Shown here piece by piece: positions 1 through 7,001 of a DNA stretch of 17,897 bases. The notes below the pieces were generated by a model. It had not been told where the DNA came from, did no database searches, and saw nothing but the letters and a program-made list of their open reading frames with translations. This DNA comes from CAZKTF01 sp964555565 (GTDB lineage: Bacteria; Planctomycetota; JAJSAM01; JAKLKS01). A program made the position numbers and the translations under genes. Location: NCBI GenBank assembly GCA_964555565.1, contig CAZKTF010000053.1:1-17897 (forward strand). Reading direction: 5' to 3'. Position 1 is the first letter of the stretch; every line of letters starts with the position of its first letter.

Positions 1-982
1 CGCCCTTCGGCCGCAGTAACGGCAGGGCCAGCGAAACCAGCCGTCCGTAATCCGTCTCGCAGCGGAAATCCCCGTGCTCCCGGGACCGGGAGAAGGTGGG
101 CGGGTCGAGGATCGCGAGGTCGAACCGCCGCGCGGAGCGGGCCAGGCGCTCGAGCACCGCCAGCGCGTCGTCGGTCGCGAACTCGTGGCTCTCGGGCGGG
201 AGCCCGTTCGCCGCGAAGTTCTCCCGCGCCCAGGCCGCCGCGCGGGGCGAGGCGTCGATGGAGATGACGCGCGGGGAGCCCCCCAGCGCCGCGGCCACGG
301 AGAGCGAACCGGTGTAGGAGAAGCAGTTCACCACGTGGCGGCCCCGGGCGTAGCGGGCGAGCACGCGGCGGTTGTCCCGCATGTCGAGGAACAGCCCGGT
401 CTTGGCGCCCTCGGCGAGGCGGACGAGGTAGCGGGCGTTCCCCTCGCGGACCGGGAGCGCGTCGGGCGCCGAGGTCCCGCCGAGGAGGAGCCCGCGGCCC
501 CCCTCCGGGCCCGTGCGCTTCTCGTAGATCCCCCGCGGGGAGAGGATCGCCTTGACGGCGTCCAGGATCGTCGGGAGGTGCGGGCGGAGGGCCTCGGTCT
601 GGAGGACGAGCACCGCGTAGGAGGAGTAGTTCTCGATCACCAGCCCGGGGAGGAAGTCCCCCTCGGCGTTCACGACGCGCCAGGCGTCGGTGGCCGAGAG
701 GTCGAGGATCGCCCGGCGGAGCGCCGCCGCGCGCCCGATGCGGCCCTTCCAGAAGCTCGCGTCGATCTCCTCGCGGCGGTCGCGCGTGAGGACGCGGACG
801 GCGACCGGGGAGTCGGGGTCGAACACCCCGCGGCCGACGAAGGAGCCGCCGAGGACGTCCACGACCGCGCCCATCGGGATCCCCGCCGTGCGGGAGACGA
901 CGGCCTCCCGGTACACCCAGGGATGCCCGCTGGCGATCGCCCGCCCGGCCTTCGGGTCGATCCGGACCTCGGCTCGGTTCAT
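1..982 (-). CDS. PUA-SAM class I rRNA methyltransferase, RlmI-like, partial (3' end outside window)
   Basis: Predicted S-adenosylmethionine-dependent cytosine-5 methyltransferase acting on 23S rRNA, of the RlmI/YccW family (COG1092). Read on the minus strand it begins with ATG at 982-980 (MNRAEVRIDPKAG) after a G-rich stretch that may serve as ribosome binding site. An N-terminal PUA-like domain covers about residues 1-75, including GHPWVYREAV, the usual RlmI opening. A linker domain follows, then the Rossmann methyltransferase with NCFSYTGSLSVAAALGG (SAM-binding motif I), SIDASPRA (motif II) and LDPPTFSRS (motif IV, catalytic-site loop). The frame is open to base 1, so about 50-70 C-terminal residues are missing. 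RlmI proteins usually have about 390-400 residues and 327 are visible. It is the only minus-strand gene and the only obvious housekeeping-type gene, so it probably marks the ancestral chromosome beside an accessory region. The family call is firm; the exact target nucleotide is not shown by the sequence. Confidence 0.9.
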   Translation of the reverse strand, partial: MNRAEVRIDPKAGRAIASGHPWVYREAVVSRTAGIPMGAVVDVLGGSFVGRGVFDPDSPVAVRVLTRDRREEIDASFWKGRIGRAAALRRAILDLSATDAWRVVNAEGDFLPGLVIENYSSYAVLVLQTEALRPHLPTILDAVKAILSPRGIYEKRTGPEGGRGLLLGGTSAPDALPVREGNARYLVRLAEGAKTGLFLDMRDNRRVLARYARGRHVVNCFSYTGSLSVAAALGGSPRVISIDASPRAAAWARENFAANGLPPESHEFATDDALAVLERLARSARRFDLAILDPPTFSRSREHGDFRCETDYGRLVSLALPLLRPKG

Positions 983-1083
983 CCGTGTTCCCCCAAGTCC
1001 CTGTAGAGCCTACCCTAACGACCGGTCCGGGGGCAAAGGGGAATGGCGGCCGATCCGGCGTCAGAACGGGGAGGCGGGGTGGC

Positions 1084-1114
1084 TGTGGACAAGGAGTGGA
1101 CAGGATGTGGATGG
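1084..1114. other. Two DnaA-box-like words next to an AT-rich patch
   Basis: TGTGGACAA at 1084-1092 is the exact reverse complement of TTGTCCACA, the DnaA-box form favoured in GC-rich bacteria. TGTGGATGG at 1106-1114 matches the Escherichia coli box complement TGTGGATAA at seven of nine positions. They are followed at once by the AT-rich stretch 1118-1175. Two boxes are too few to claim an origin of replication. They could also be a local DnaA-binding regulatory site or chance. Confidence 0.25.
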
Positions 1115-1175
1115 ACTGTTAGTAACATCGTAACACACTTTATGACAATAAGTTAAGACAAGACAAGGCAAAGGA

Positions 1176-1225
1176 TGGGGACGTCCGCAAGTTGTCAATT
1201 TGGGCCCAACTTGCGGGCGTCCCCA
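1176..1225. repeat. Large imperfect inverted repeat, REP-like hairpin
   Basis: The left arm 1176-1194 and right arm 1207-1225 pair over 19 positions with a single non-Watson-Crick position (T1184 opposite G1217, a G-U pair in RNA), around a 12-base loop (1195-1206). The left arm reads TGGGGACGTCCGCAAGTTG. No T-run follows, so it is not a standard intrinsic terminator. Its GACGTCC-type arms and length resemble repetitive extragenic palindromes, but no second copy is visible in the window. It sits between the AT-rich patch and the tRNA-like sequence. Confidence 0.6.
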
Positions 1226-1235
1226 GTCTGCCCCC

Positions 1236-1310
1236 CCCCGCGCAGCTCAACTGTGGAGCGGCGCTTTCGCAAGGCGCAGGCTGTCGGTTCAATTCCGACC
1301 GCGGGCTCCA
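1236..1310 (+). tRNA. tRNA-like sequence, possibly a degenerate tRNA (anticodon position CGC)
   Basis: A cloverleaf can be drawn over 75 bases ending in an encoded CCA (1308-1310). The T arm is perfect (stem 1283-1287 with 1295-1299, loop TTCAATT). The anticodon arm has stem 1261-1265 with 1273-1277 and loop TTCGCAA, putting CGC at positions 34-36, which would read the alanine codon GCG. The acceptor stem pairs 1237-1242 with 1300-1305, but the first pair (1236:1306) is C opposite C. The D arm GCTC/GAGC pairs, but its loop is short and lacks the usual GG. Base 8 is C instead of U. The G3:U70 pair required by alanyl-tRNA synthetase is absent and the discriminator is U, so charging with alanine is doubtful. 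It is probably a decayed or integrase-remodelled tRNA, less likely an unusual functional one. Confidence 0.5.
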
Positions 1311-1380
1311 GGCGCGCAGAGGGGGAGCCGTCCTTCGGGCTGGCCCCGGGGACCACCCGCGAAGTAGCATCGTCGGTCCC

Positions 1381-2649
1381 TTGGAGGCGAGCACGGCCGG
1401 ACCGCGCGTCTTCATCAGCTACGTGAGCGAGGAGCCGGACCGCGCCACGGCGCTCGCCGTCTGCGCGGCGATCGAAGCCCGGGGGGTGCGCTGCTGGATC
1501 GCCCCGCGGGACGTCCCGCCTGGCCGTTCCTACGCCCAGTGCATCCCGGCCGCGATCCGGCGGTGCTCCGTCGTCGTCCTGGTGATGTCCGGCAGGACCT
1601 CCCGATCGAAGTACGTCTGCAACGAGGTGGACCTGGCCGTCAAGGTCGATAGGGCCATCCTCCCCCTCCGCATCGAGCCGGTCGAGCCCGAGGGGGACCT
1701 GGAGTTCCTCCTCTCCCGCGTGCAATGGCTGGACGCCCTGGCGCCGCCGCTCGAGGACCATCTCGACAGGCTCCTCGAGGCGGTTCTCGCCGCCGTGGGG
1801 GCGGAGGGGGCTCCGGATCCCGGACCGCCGGCTCCCGAGCCGCGGGTCCAGGTGACCCCGGCCGTCCCGGACCTCTCCCCTCCTCCCGCCGGAGTCCTCC
1901 GGGCACAGAAGGCGCTCGCCCTTCCCGGGGGCCTCGTCCGGGACGGGACCGGCCGCATCTGGAGCGGGAAGGACGGCGCGGAGATGGTGCTGGTGCCGGG
2001 GGGGGAGTTCGTCATGGGGAGCGACGACGCCGACGCGCACTTCTTCGAGAGGGAGAGGCCCGTGCACCGGGTGCTCCTGTCCGCGTTCCTGATGGACCGC
2101 CATCCGGTCACGGTGGGGCAGGTCCTGAAGTCCTGCGCGGAGCGGCGGATCCCGCCGCCCGGCGGGCAGCAGGAGAGCGAGCGCTGCCCGGCCGTGAGGG
2201 TCACCTGGGACGAGGCCCGCGACTACGCGGAATGGGCCGGGAGGCGCATCCCGACGGAAGCGGAGTGGGAGAAGGCGGCGCGCGGCACGGACGGCCAGGA
2301 GTACCCCTGGGGCAAGGAGGAGCCCACGCCTTCCCGGGCCAACTTCGAGGAGTCGGGGTTCGGCAGGCCGACCCCCGCGGGGTCGTTCCCGGCCGGTGCG
2401 AGCCCCTACGGCTGTCTCGACATGGCGGGCAACGTCTGGGAGTGGTGCGCCGACTGGTACGACACGAAGTACTACGCCGGTTCCGCCTGGAGGGACCCCA
2501 AGGGACCGTTGTCCGGTTCGTCCCGCGTCCTGCGCGGCGGGGCCTGGAACCGCGCCTCCTCGTACCTCCGGTGCGCGACCCGCCGCGGCCAGCTGCCCTC
2601 CTGGCGCGACCCCACCTTCGGGTTCCGTGCCGCCCGGAGCCTCCCGTAG
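1381..2649 (+). CDS. TIR domain fused to formylglycine-generating-enzyme (FGE-sulfatase) fold domain
   Basis: Predicted cytosolic two-domain protein of 422 residues. The TIR domain (about 8-125) starts VFISYVSEEPDRA, has the WIAPRDVPPG loop, and carries YVCNEVDLA, in which E82 sits where TIR NADases have their catalytic glutamate. A Pro-rich linker (about 140-185) leads to an FGE/DUF323-type C-type-lectin-like domain (about 198-420) with VLVPGGEFVMGS, PTEAEWEKAARG, GNVWEWCADWY and the closing GFRAARSLP. In true FGEs a Cys pair near the C-terminus is catalytic. The matching stretch GGAWNRASSYLRCATRR keeps only one Cys, in a non-catalytic place, so this domain is more likely a ligand-binding module than an oxidase. 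The start is set to TTG 1381: the frame is open further upstream, but that part overlaps the tRNA-like sequence, and TTG 1381 is the only start codon just before the TIR domain. No good ribosome binding site is visible. Confidence 0.85.
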   Translation: MEASTAGPRVFISYVSEEPDRATALAVCAAIEARGVRCWIAPRDVPPGRSYAQCIPAAIRRCSVVVLVMSGRTSRSKYVCNEVDLAVKVDRAILPLRIEPVEPEGDLEFLLSRVQWLDALAPPLEDHLDRLLEAVLAAVGAEGAPDPGPPAPEPRVQVTPAVPDLSPPPAGVLRAQKALALPGGLVRDGTGRIWSGKDGAEMVLVPGGEFVMGSDDADAHFFERERPVHRVLLSAFLMDRHPVTVGQVLKSCAERRIPPPGGQQESERCPAVRVTWDEARDYAEWAGRRIPTEAEWEKAARGTDGQEYPWGKEEPTPSRANFEESGFGRPTPAGSFPAGASPYGCLDMAGNVWEWCADWYDTKYYAGSAWRDPKGPLSGSSRVLRGGAWNRASSYLRCATRRGQLPSWRDPTFGFRAARSLP

Positions 2650-2674
2650 GGCCTGAGCCATCGACCCTCCGAGC

Positions 2675-4582
2675 GTGTTCCCGTCCTTCGCTCTGACCCG
2701 GGACGCCCAGGTCCTGGTGGGAGTGCCGCATTGCAGTTCCTTCTTCCGAACTCGATTGAGGCCGGCCCCCCACGCTGTCGGAACCGCGGTCGCAGATTGG
2801 CATGCCATCGAGATCCAGCACCTGGGGCGCGAGACCTCCGTGAACGCAGTCGGGCGAGCCATCGGCCCGGAGGACCTCGTCGCACCGGATGGCAGCCCGC
2901 TGCGGGTCCTCGACCGGATCGCCGATCTGAGCCCGGACGGACGTGAGGCCCTGGCGAGCGCCCTGTTTGGATTGTCGATGCCGGCGTCTCCGGCCTTCCA
3001 GGGCTCCCCGGACGATGGGCGGGCGATCGCTCGGTGCCTGGCGGAGCTCCTCGGGCTGCCGTTCCGTTCCTACGTGGTCACGGAAAGGTCGCGGTTCCGC
3101 GACGTGTACGGCCACGCCGACAATCCGAGAACCGTACCCTACACGGAGTTCGGTGAGTGCGTCCGCGACGGCGGGTGCTTCCTGGTTGACGTCCCGGAGC
3201 TCTCGAGCGCGGTGGGGCCGACTCTGGGATCGTTCGGACCCTTCCTGGCGGGGCACCTCGAGCCGGTTCACCACGACGAGTTCGTGCTCCTGTTCAACCT
3301 CCCCGAATCGGACCTGCCGGTGCCGGGGGAGATCGGACGCGATGCACACTGGATCTGGGTCGAGCGCGGCAGCGCTGGCCTGCATGCCGAGGCGGCGTGC
3401 ATCGGCTCTCTCGACCCGCGCCCCGGTTCCGTGCTCGTCCTGATGAAGTTCAAGGTGCCCGTGTACGAGGCGTGGTTCCGCGAGGTCGTGGAGCCGGTCG
3501 TCTCTGCGCGCGGGAGATGCCTTCGCATCGATCAACCCCTGGCCGACTGGCGGACGGAGATGCGTCGTCACTTCGAGCGCGCCGACGCGACGGTCGTCGA
3601 TCTGTCCTACGACGCTCTGGGCGAGATCAGCCCGCACGTCCTGTGGGAACTCACCGAGATCCTCAAGTCGCCCAGGCTCAAGGGGCAGGGTCGCAGCAAG
3701 GTCCTGTGCGGGGGGCGAGGCCTGGACCACGTCAGGTCGAGGGAAGCCGATCCTGCCTTCGTCTGGCTGAAGGACGTGGCGCCGGACTGGGTGCCGCTCG
3801 GAAAGCGCAATCTCGACTTCGAGAAGCTCCTGGGTCTGCGGATTCGACGGTACAGGCCGGGGGACCCCGCCGATCGCACGGCGTATCAAGGCTGGCTGCG
3901 ATCCGGTCTCGAGCCCTGGATTCAGGGAGTGCCCGCGCCCGTGAGCGATGGCGAGATCCGGCGGATGGCCCTCGCACTCGGCGAGGCGCATAGCTCCAAC
4001 TGGCATCGGATCGAGCCCTTCCTGGGTCAGGTCGATGCGCTGCCGGCGCTGCGGAAGTCGCGCATCGACCAGGAGGACCTCCCGGGGGTGGTCGCGGTGC
4101 TGGTGGCCAATCGAGACATCGAGGGGTGCCACCGGTTGATCGGTCCCGCCCCCGTCCCGGAGGCGTTCGAGGAATCGCTGGGGTGGCTGCTGAGCAGCGT
4201 GACGGCGGTCGAGACCCACCTCCACGAAGGCTACTGGCCGCTCGCGAAGAAGGTCGTGACGGGATCCAGGAAGTTGCGCGAGCACATGCTGGACGTACTC
4301 CGTACTGCACACATCCACATGGACACGGTGTGGACGAACCAGTACAGGTTGCGGGCCTGGCGGAGTCTCGGGGCCGTGCGATTCGGGGCGTCGGAGCGTG
4401 CGAGACTGGAGGGCCTGATCGAGATGGAGCGCGACCCCGACGTCCGTCTGGACGCGCTCGAGGTCGTCCTGCCCCTCCTGTCGGCCGACGAGCAGCGCCG
4501 CGCACGGGCCGGAGTCATCGAGCGCGCCTACGGGATCGACACCGGGCGCGTGCCGCCGGGCAGCGACGACTCCTCGTCGTGA
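2675..4582 (+). CDS. Large uncharacterised protein with possible TIR/deoxyribosyltransferase-like domain and helical C-terminus
   Basis: I do not recognise this 635-residue protein as a whole. Three parts are visible. An N-terminal ~250 residues have no motif I can name. About 262-335 (KVPVYEAWFREVVEPV ... ERADATVVDLSYD ... SPHVLWELTEIL) has the pattern of Rossmann-like domains related to nucleoside deoxyribosyltransferases and divergent TIRs: an 'AD-hydrophobic-D' strand followed by 'NPNV-YEL'-type helix start, with E326 or a neighbour as possible catalytic acid. The last ~200 residues are alpha-helical and look like HEAT-type repeats, with RDPDVRLDALEVVLPLL near the end. There is no signal peptide or membrane segment. 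GTG 2675 gives the longest frame, 25 bases after the TIR-FGE gene; GTG 2717 and 2723 are alternatives and none has a clear ribosome binding site. A/T third positions are commoner than in the downstream operon, hinting at a different history. A conflict-system role is inferred from the neighbours only. Confidence 0.6.
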   Translation: MFPSFALTRDAQVLVGVPHCSSFFRTRLRPAPHAVGTAVADWHAIEIQHLGRETSVNAVGRAIGPEDLVAPDGSPLRVLDRIADLSPDGREALASALFGLSMPASPAFQGSPDDGRAIARCLAELLGLPFRSYVVTERSRFRDVYGHADNPRTVPYTEFGECVRDGGCFLVDVPELSSAVGPTLGSFGPFLAGHLEPVHHDEFVLLFNLPESDLPVPGEIGRDAHWIWVERGSAGLHAEAACIGSLDPRPGSVLVLMKFKVPVYEAWFREVVEPVVSARGRCLRIDQPLADWRTEMRRHFERADATVVDLSYDALGEISPHVLWELTEILKSPRLKGQGRSKVLCGGRGLDHVRSREADPAFVWLKDVAPDWVPLGKRNLDFEKLLGLRIRRYRPGDPADRTAYQGWLRSGLEPWIQGVPAPVSDGEIRRMALALGEAHSSNWHRIEPFLGQVDALPALRKSRIDQEDLPGVVAVLVANRDIEGCHRLIGPAPVPEAFEESLGWLLSSVTAVETHLHEGYWPLAKKVVTGSRKLREHMLDVLRTAHIHMDTVWTNQYRLRAWRSLGAVRFGASERARLEGLIEMERDPDVRLDALEVVLPLLSADEQRRARAGVIERAYGIDTGRVPPGSDDSSS

Positions 4583-4637
4583 GGGGGGGACCCGCCCATC
4601 CTCCGACGGCGGCACAGTCATTGCGACGGCAGGCGGA

Positions 4638-5141
4638 ATGACCTGCCTCTCACCGATCTGGGCCCCCGTCGGCCGGGGGCGCCTGGCCCTCTGGCACCGC
4701 CCTGGGCGCCGTCTCATCCCGCACCTGCCGGCCCAGGGCTGCGACCGGGTGATCACGCTCCTCTCCGAGCGGGAGGGCGCTCCGGAGATCGGGGCGCTGG
4801 TCGAGGAGGCGGGGATGGCCTGGTCGTGGATCCCGCTCGCCGGGGCACGGCCGCCGGAGGAAGGCGCATCGCTCCGGATGTGGGCAGGGCTGGACCTGGT
4901 CGCTCCACGGCTCACCGCCGGAGAGTCCCAGTTCATCCACTGCTCGGCCGGGATCCACCGCACCGGGATGATCGCGCTCGCGTTGCTCCGACTCGCCGGA
5001 CTCTCCGAGACCGAGGCCCGCGAGCGCATCGCGCGCTCCCGCCCGGAATCCGAGGCCGGGCTCACCGCGGCCCGGATCGCCTGGGCCATGGGGCCTCCCG
5101 GGCGGCGCGCCGCGCCCGGCGCCGATCGTCCGGAGGAGTAG
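4638..5141 (+). CDS. Cysteine-dependent protein phosphatase (dual-specificity/tyrosine type)
   Basis: Small 167-residue cytosolic phosphatase. The P-loop signature HCSAGIHRTG puts the nucleophile at C102 and the phosphate-binding arginine at R108 (CX5R). Preceding elements also fit the DSP/PTP fold: a central strand RVITLLSE, then the strand MAWSWIPLAG. The general acid of this family is normally an Asp in a loop after that strand; here the loop reads GARPPEEG, with Glu but no Asp, so the acid may be a Glu or come from elsewhere. The start is ATG 4638, 55 bases after the previous gene, preceded by GGCGGA. The last ~20 residues are a Pro/Gly/Ala tail. It lies between a possible signalling protein and an AAA+ regulator, all on one strand, so it could belong to the same regulatory unit. 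The phosphatase fold is clear; the substrate is unknown. Confidence 0.85.
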   Translation: MTCLSPIWAPVGRGRLALWHRPGRRLIPHLPAQGCDRVITLLSEREGAPEIGALVEEAGMAWSWIPLAGARPPEEGASLRMWAGLDLVAPRLTAGESQFIHCSAGIHRTGMIALALLRLAGLSETEARERIARSRPESEAGLTAARIAWAMGPPGRRAAPGADRPEE

Positions 5142-5266
5142 GTCGCGCTGGCGCCGCACGGGCCACCGGCCCGGCGTGGGGGCGACGCCCCGCAGGTGCT
5201 TCCACGCCGGGGCATCGGCCAGTACCCTTCGTCCGTCATGGAACCGGGGCCTCGGGTGGCGGGAGC
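5142..5266. other. Short intergenic stretch before the AAA+ regulator
   Basis: No gene is visible. It contains the small GC hairpin GGGGCGACGCCCC near 5178-5192, which has no T-run, and the word TACCCT at 5223-5228, which is only a poor -10 candidate. The regulator may have its own weak promoter here or be cotranscribed with the phosphatase. Confidence 0.4.
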
Positions 5267-6967
5267 GTGACCCTGCGCGCCCTTCGCCTGCGCGGTACGG
5301 CGGGCGGCCGGGACGGCCCGGAGCCCTGCGAGCTCGGTCCCGACCTGGCCCTGGCCCTCTCGACGGCGAAGGCCGGGGCCGTCCCGGTCGTCTACCTCCT
5401 TCGCAACGAGGACCTGTCCGCCCTCCGGGACCACCGCGAACTCGTCGTCGATCGCGGGACGAAGCATCCCGCCAAGCCTCTCGCGCGGCTCCTGCTGGGG
5501 CACGACCGCATCCCCCTGGTCCAGGGGCGCTACACGTCGGCCGGCCAGCTCCTCCGCAGCGTGCGCACGCTGCTGGACCACGCGGTGCGGACCGCGGAGC
5601 GCAACGTCTTCGTGGTCGGCGCGGCGCAGACGGTCTTCGACGGGCTGTGGGCCACGGCGACCCGGACGGCCGACGGGAGCGGGGCGGGAGGGGGCGACCG
5701 GTCGCCGCACGGAGCGTCCCCCGCCCGGCCGGACCCGGCGGCGGCGCCCGGCAGCCTGCTGCTCGAGCTGCTGGCCCGGCTGCCGGTCCCGGAGAGCGTC
5801 GACGAGCAGTTCGTCGGCGCGTCGGTCGAGGTCCAGCTCGTCCGCCAGCTCATCGTGCGGGCGGCGCGGCAGGACGACCCCGTGCTGATCCTGGGCGACA
5901 CCGGGACCGGCAAGGAGGTGGTGGCCCGGTTGATCCACGATCAGAGCCCGCGGCGGCTGCAGACGTTCACGCCGGTGAACTGCGGCGCCATCCCGCGGGA
6001 CCTGTTCGAGTCGGAGCTGTTCGGCTACGAACGGGGGGCCCACTCCACCGCCACGGTGCGGAAGCTCGGGCTGTGGCAGATGACCCGCGGCGGGACGCTC
6101 TTCCTCGACGAGATCGCCGACCTCTTCCCCGATCACCAGGTGAAGATCCTCCGGGCCCTGGACCGGGGAGAGGTGCGCCCCGTGGGCGCGGTGAAGGGCG
6201 AGAAGGTGGACGCGCGGGTGATCGCCGCGACCAACCGCGACCTGTTCACCATGGTGCAGTCGGGGGAGTTCCGGGAGGACCTCTACTACCGCCTGCGGGC
6301 GTTCACCATCCGCAGTCCCGCGCTGCGGGATCACCCGGACGACATCCCGCTGCTGGCCGCCCACTTCTGGAAGTCCCTGACCCGCGACGAGAAGGCCCGG
6401 TTGCCGGTGGAAGTCGTGCGGGAGCTGAGCGCCCAACGCTGGCCGGGAAACGCCCGTGAGCTGAAACTGGCGCTCTCGACGCTCTTCGGGCTGTTCGGCA
6501 AGGACGGGCTGACGGCGCGGCACCTGCGCGCGGTCCTCGAACTGGAAGGGCACGTCGGGGTCGGCGCGGCGAAGCCGCCCGGTCCGGGGGAGATCGGGCT
6601 CCACCGCGCGGAGTGCCTCCGGCACCTCCGCAGGGTGGACGAGGTGCTCCGCGCGGCGAAGGTCAGCCTGCGCCCCGTCGTGGGCGAGGCGCGGGCCGAC
6701 GACGCCACGGTGGGGCGCGTCCGCGCCGAGATCCGGCAGCGGGTGAACGAGCTCGAACTGCTCTGCATGCGCCCGCTGCTGTTCCACGGCGAGACCACGT
6801 TCTCGGTGGTGCACCGGCTGAAGGGGAAGCTGGTGACGGCCTTCCGGCTGCTGGAGGGCGACGCGGGCCAGGCGGGCTCCTACTCGAAGACCGACCTGGA
6901 GGGGGAGTTCCGGCTGGCGTCATCGACGATCTTCCGGGAGGTGGAGCGCCTGATGCGGGAGGCGTAG
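5267..6967 (+). CDS. Sigma54-activator-like AAA+ transcription regulator with degenerate GAFTGA loop
   Basis: Predicted DNA-binding ATPase of 566 residues. The N-terminal ~180 residues (opening VTLRALRLRGTAGG) form a domain I cannot name. The central AAA+ domain (about 185-430) is clearly of the bacterial enhancer-binding-protein class: Walker A GDTGTGKE at 210-217, PVNCGAIPRDLFESELFGYERGA, Walker B LFLDEIADL with D281 and E282, and NPGNARELK-type helix as WPGNARELK. The sigma54-contacting GAFTGA loop reads GAHSTA (257-262), changing three of six residues including the key Phe and Thr-Gly. The C-terminus lacks a Fis-type HTH; it is a helical region ending in a possible HTH (LASSTIFREVERLMREA). 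GTG 5267 is the only start in this frame just before the conserved N-terminus. It lies two genes upstream of the ubiquitin-like operon and is a candidate regulator of it, perhaps through another sigma factor. Confidence 0.85.
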   Translation: MTLRALRLRGTAGGRDGPEPCELGPDLALALSTAKAGAVPVVYLLRNEDLSALRDHRELVVDRGTKHPAKPLARLLLGHDRIPLVQGRYTSAGQLLRSVRTLLDHAVRTAERNVFVVGAAQTVFDGLWATATRTADGSGAGGGDRSPHGASPARPDPAAAPGSLLLELLARLPVPESVDEQFVGASVEVQLVRQLIVRAARQDDPVLILGDTGTGKEVVARLIHDQSPRRLQTFTPVNCGAIPRDLFESELFGYERGAHSTATVRKLGLWQMTRGGTLFLDEIADLFPDHQVKILRALDRGEVRPVGAVKGEKVDARVIAATNRDLFTMVQSGEFREDLYYRLRAFTIRSPALRDHPDDIPLLAAHFWKSLTRDEKARLPVEVVRELSAQRWPGNARELKLALSTLFGLFGKDGLTARHLRAVLELEGHVGVGAAKPPGPGEIGLHRAECLRHLRRVDEVLRAAKVSLRPVVGEARADDATVGRVRAEIRQRVNELELLCMRPLLFHGETTFSVVHRLKGKLVTAFRLLEGDAGQAGSYSKTDLEGEFRLASSTIFREVERLMREA

Positions 6968-7001
6968 TACGCTGGGGGCCTGGCCACCTGGAGCCGAACG
7001 C

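Larger units (their letters stand above)
983..1235. other. Non-coding junction between methyltransferase and TIR gene
   Basis: I see no convincing gene here. The stretch changes character twice. About 1017-1115 is G-rich, about 1118-1175 is the only clearly AT-rich patch of the window (with repeated GTAACA and AGACA words), and 1176-1225 is a large hairpin. It separates divergently transcribed genes, so it must hold promoters for the methyltransferase (minus) and possibly for the TIR gene (plus), but I cannot point to a good -35/-10 pair. DnaA-box-like words and the hairpin are listed separately. Confidence 0.6.

Noticed and set aside
74..1006. Plus-strand open frame opposite the methyltransferase
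   Set aside because: Biased Arg/Glu/Gly composition, and the minus strand encodes clear PUA and SAM motifs.
1192..1380. Coding use of the frame upstream of the TIR domain
   Set aside because: It would run through the hairpin arm and the tRNA-like sequence, and has no domain; the TIR begins just after TTG 1381.
1381..2649. Diversity-generating retroelement target, because FGE-like folds can be variable proteins
   Set aside because: No reverse transcriptase, template repeat or variable-repeat pair is visible in the window.
2201..6814. A 1537-codon open frame on the minus strand
   Set aside because: It runs antisense to four well-supported plus-strand genes, has a low-complexity Arg/Pro/Gly-rich translation and no domain; it is a by-product of high GC content.
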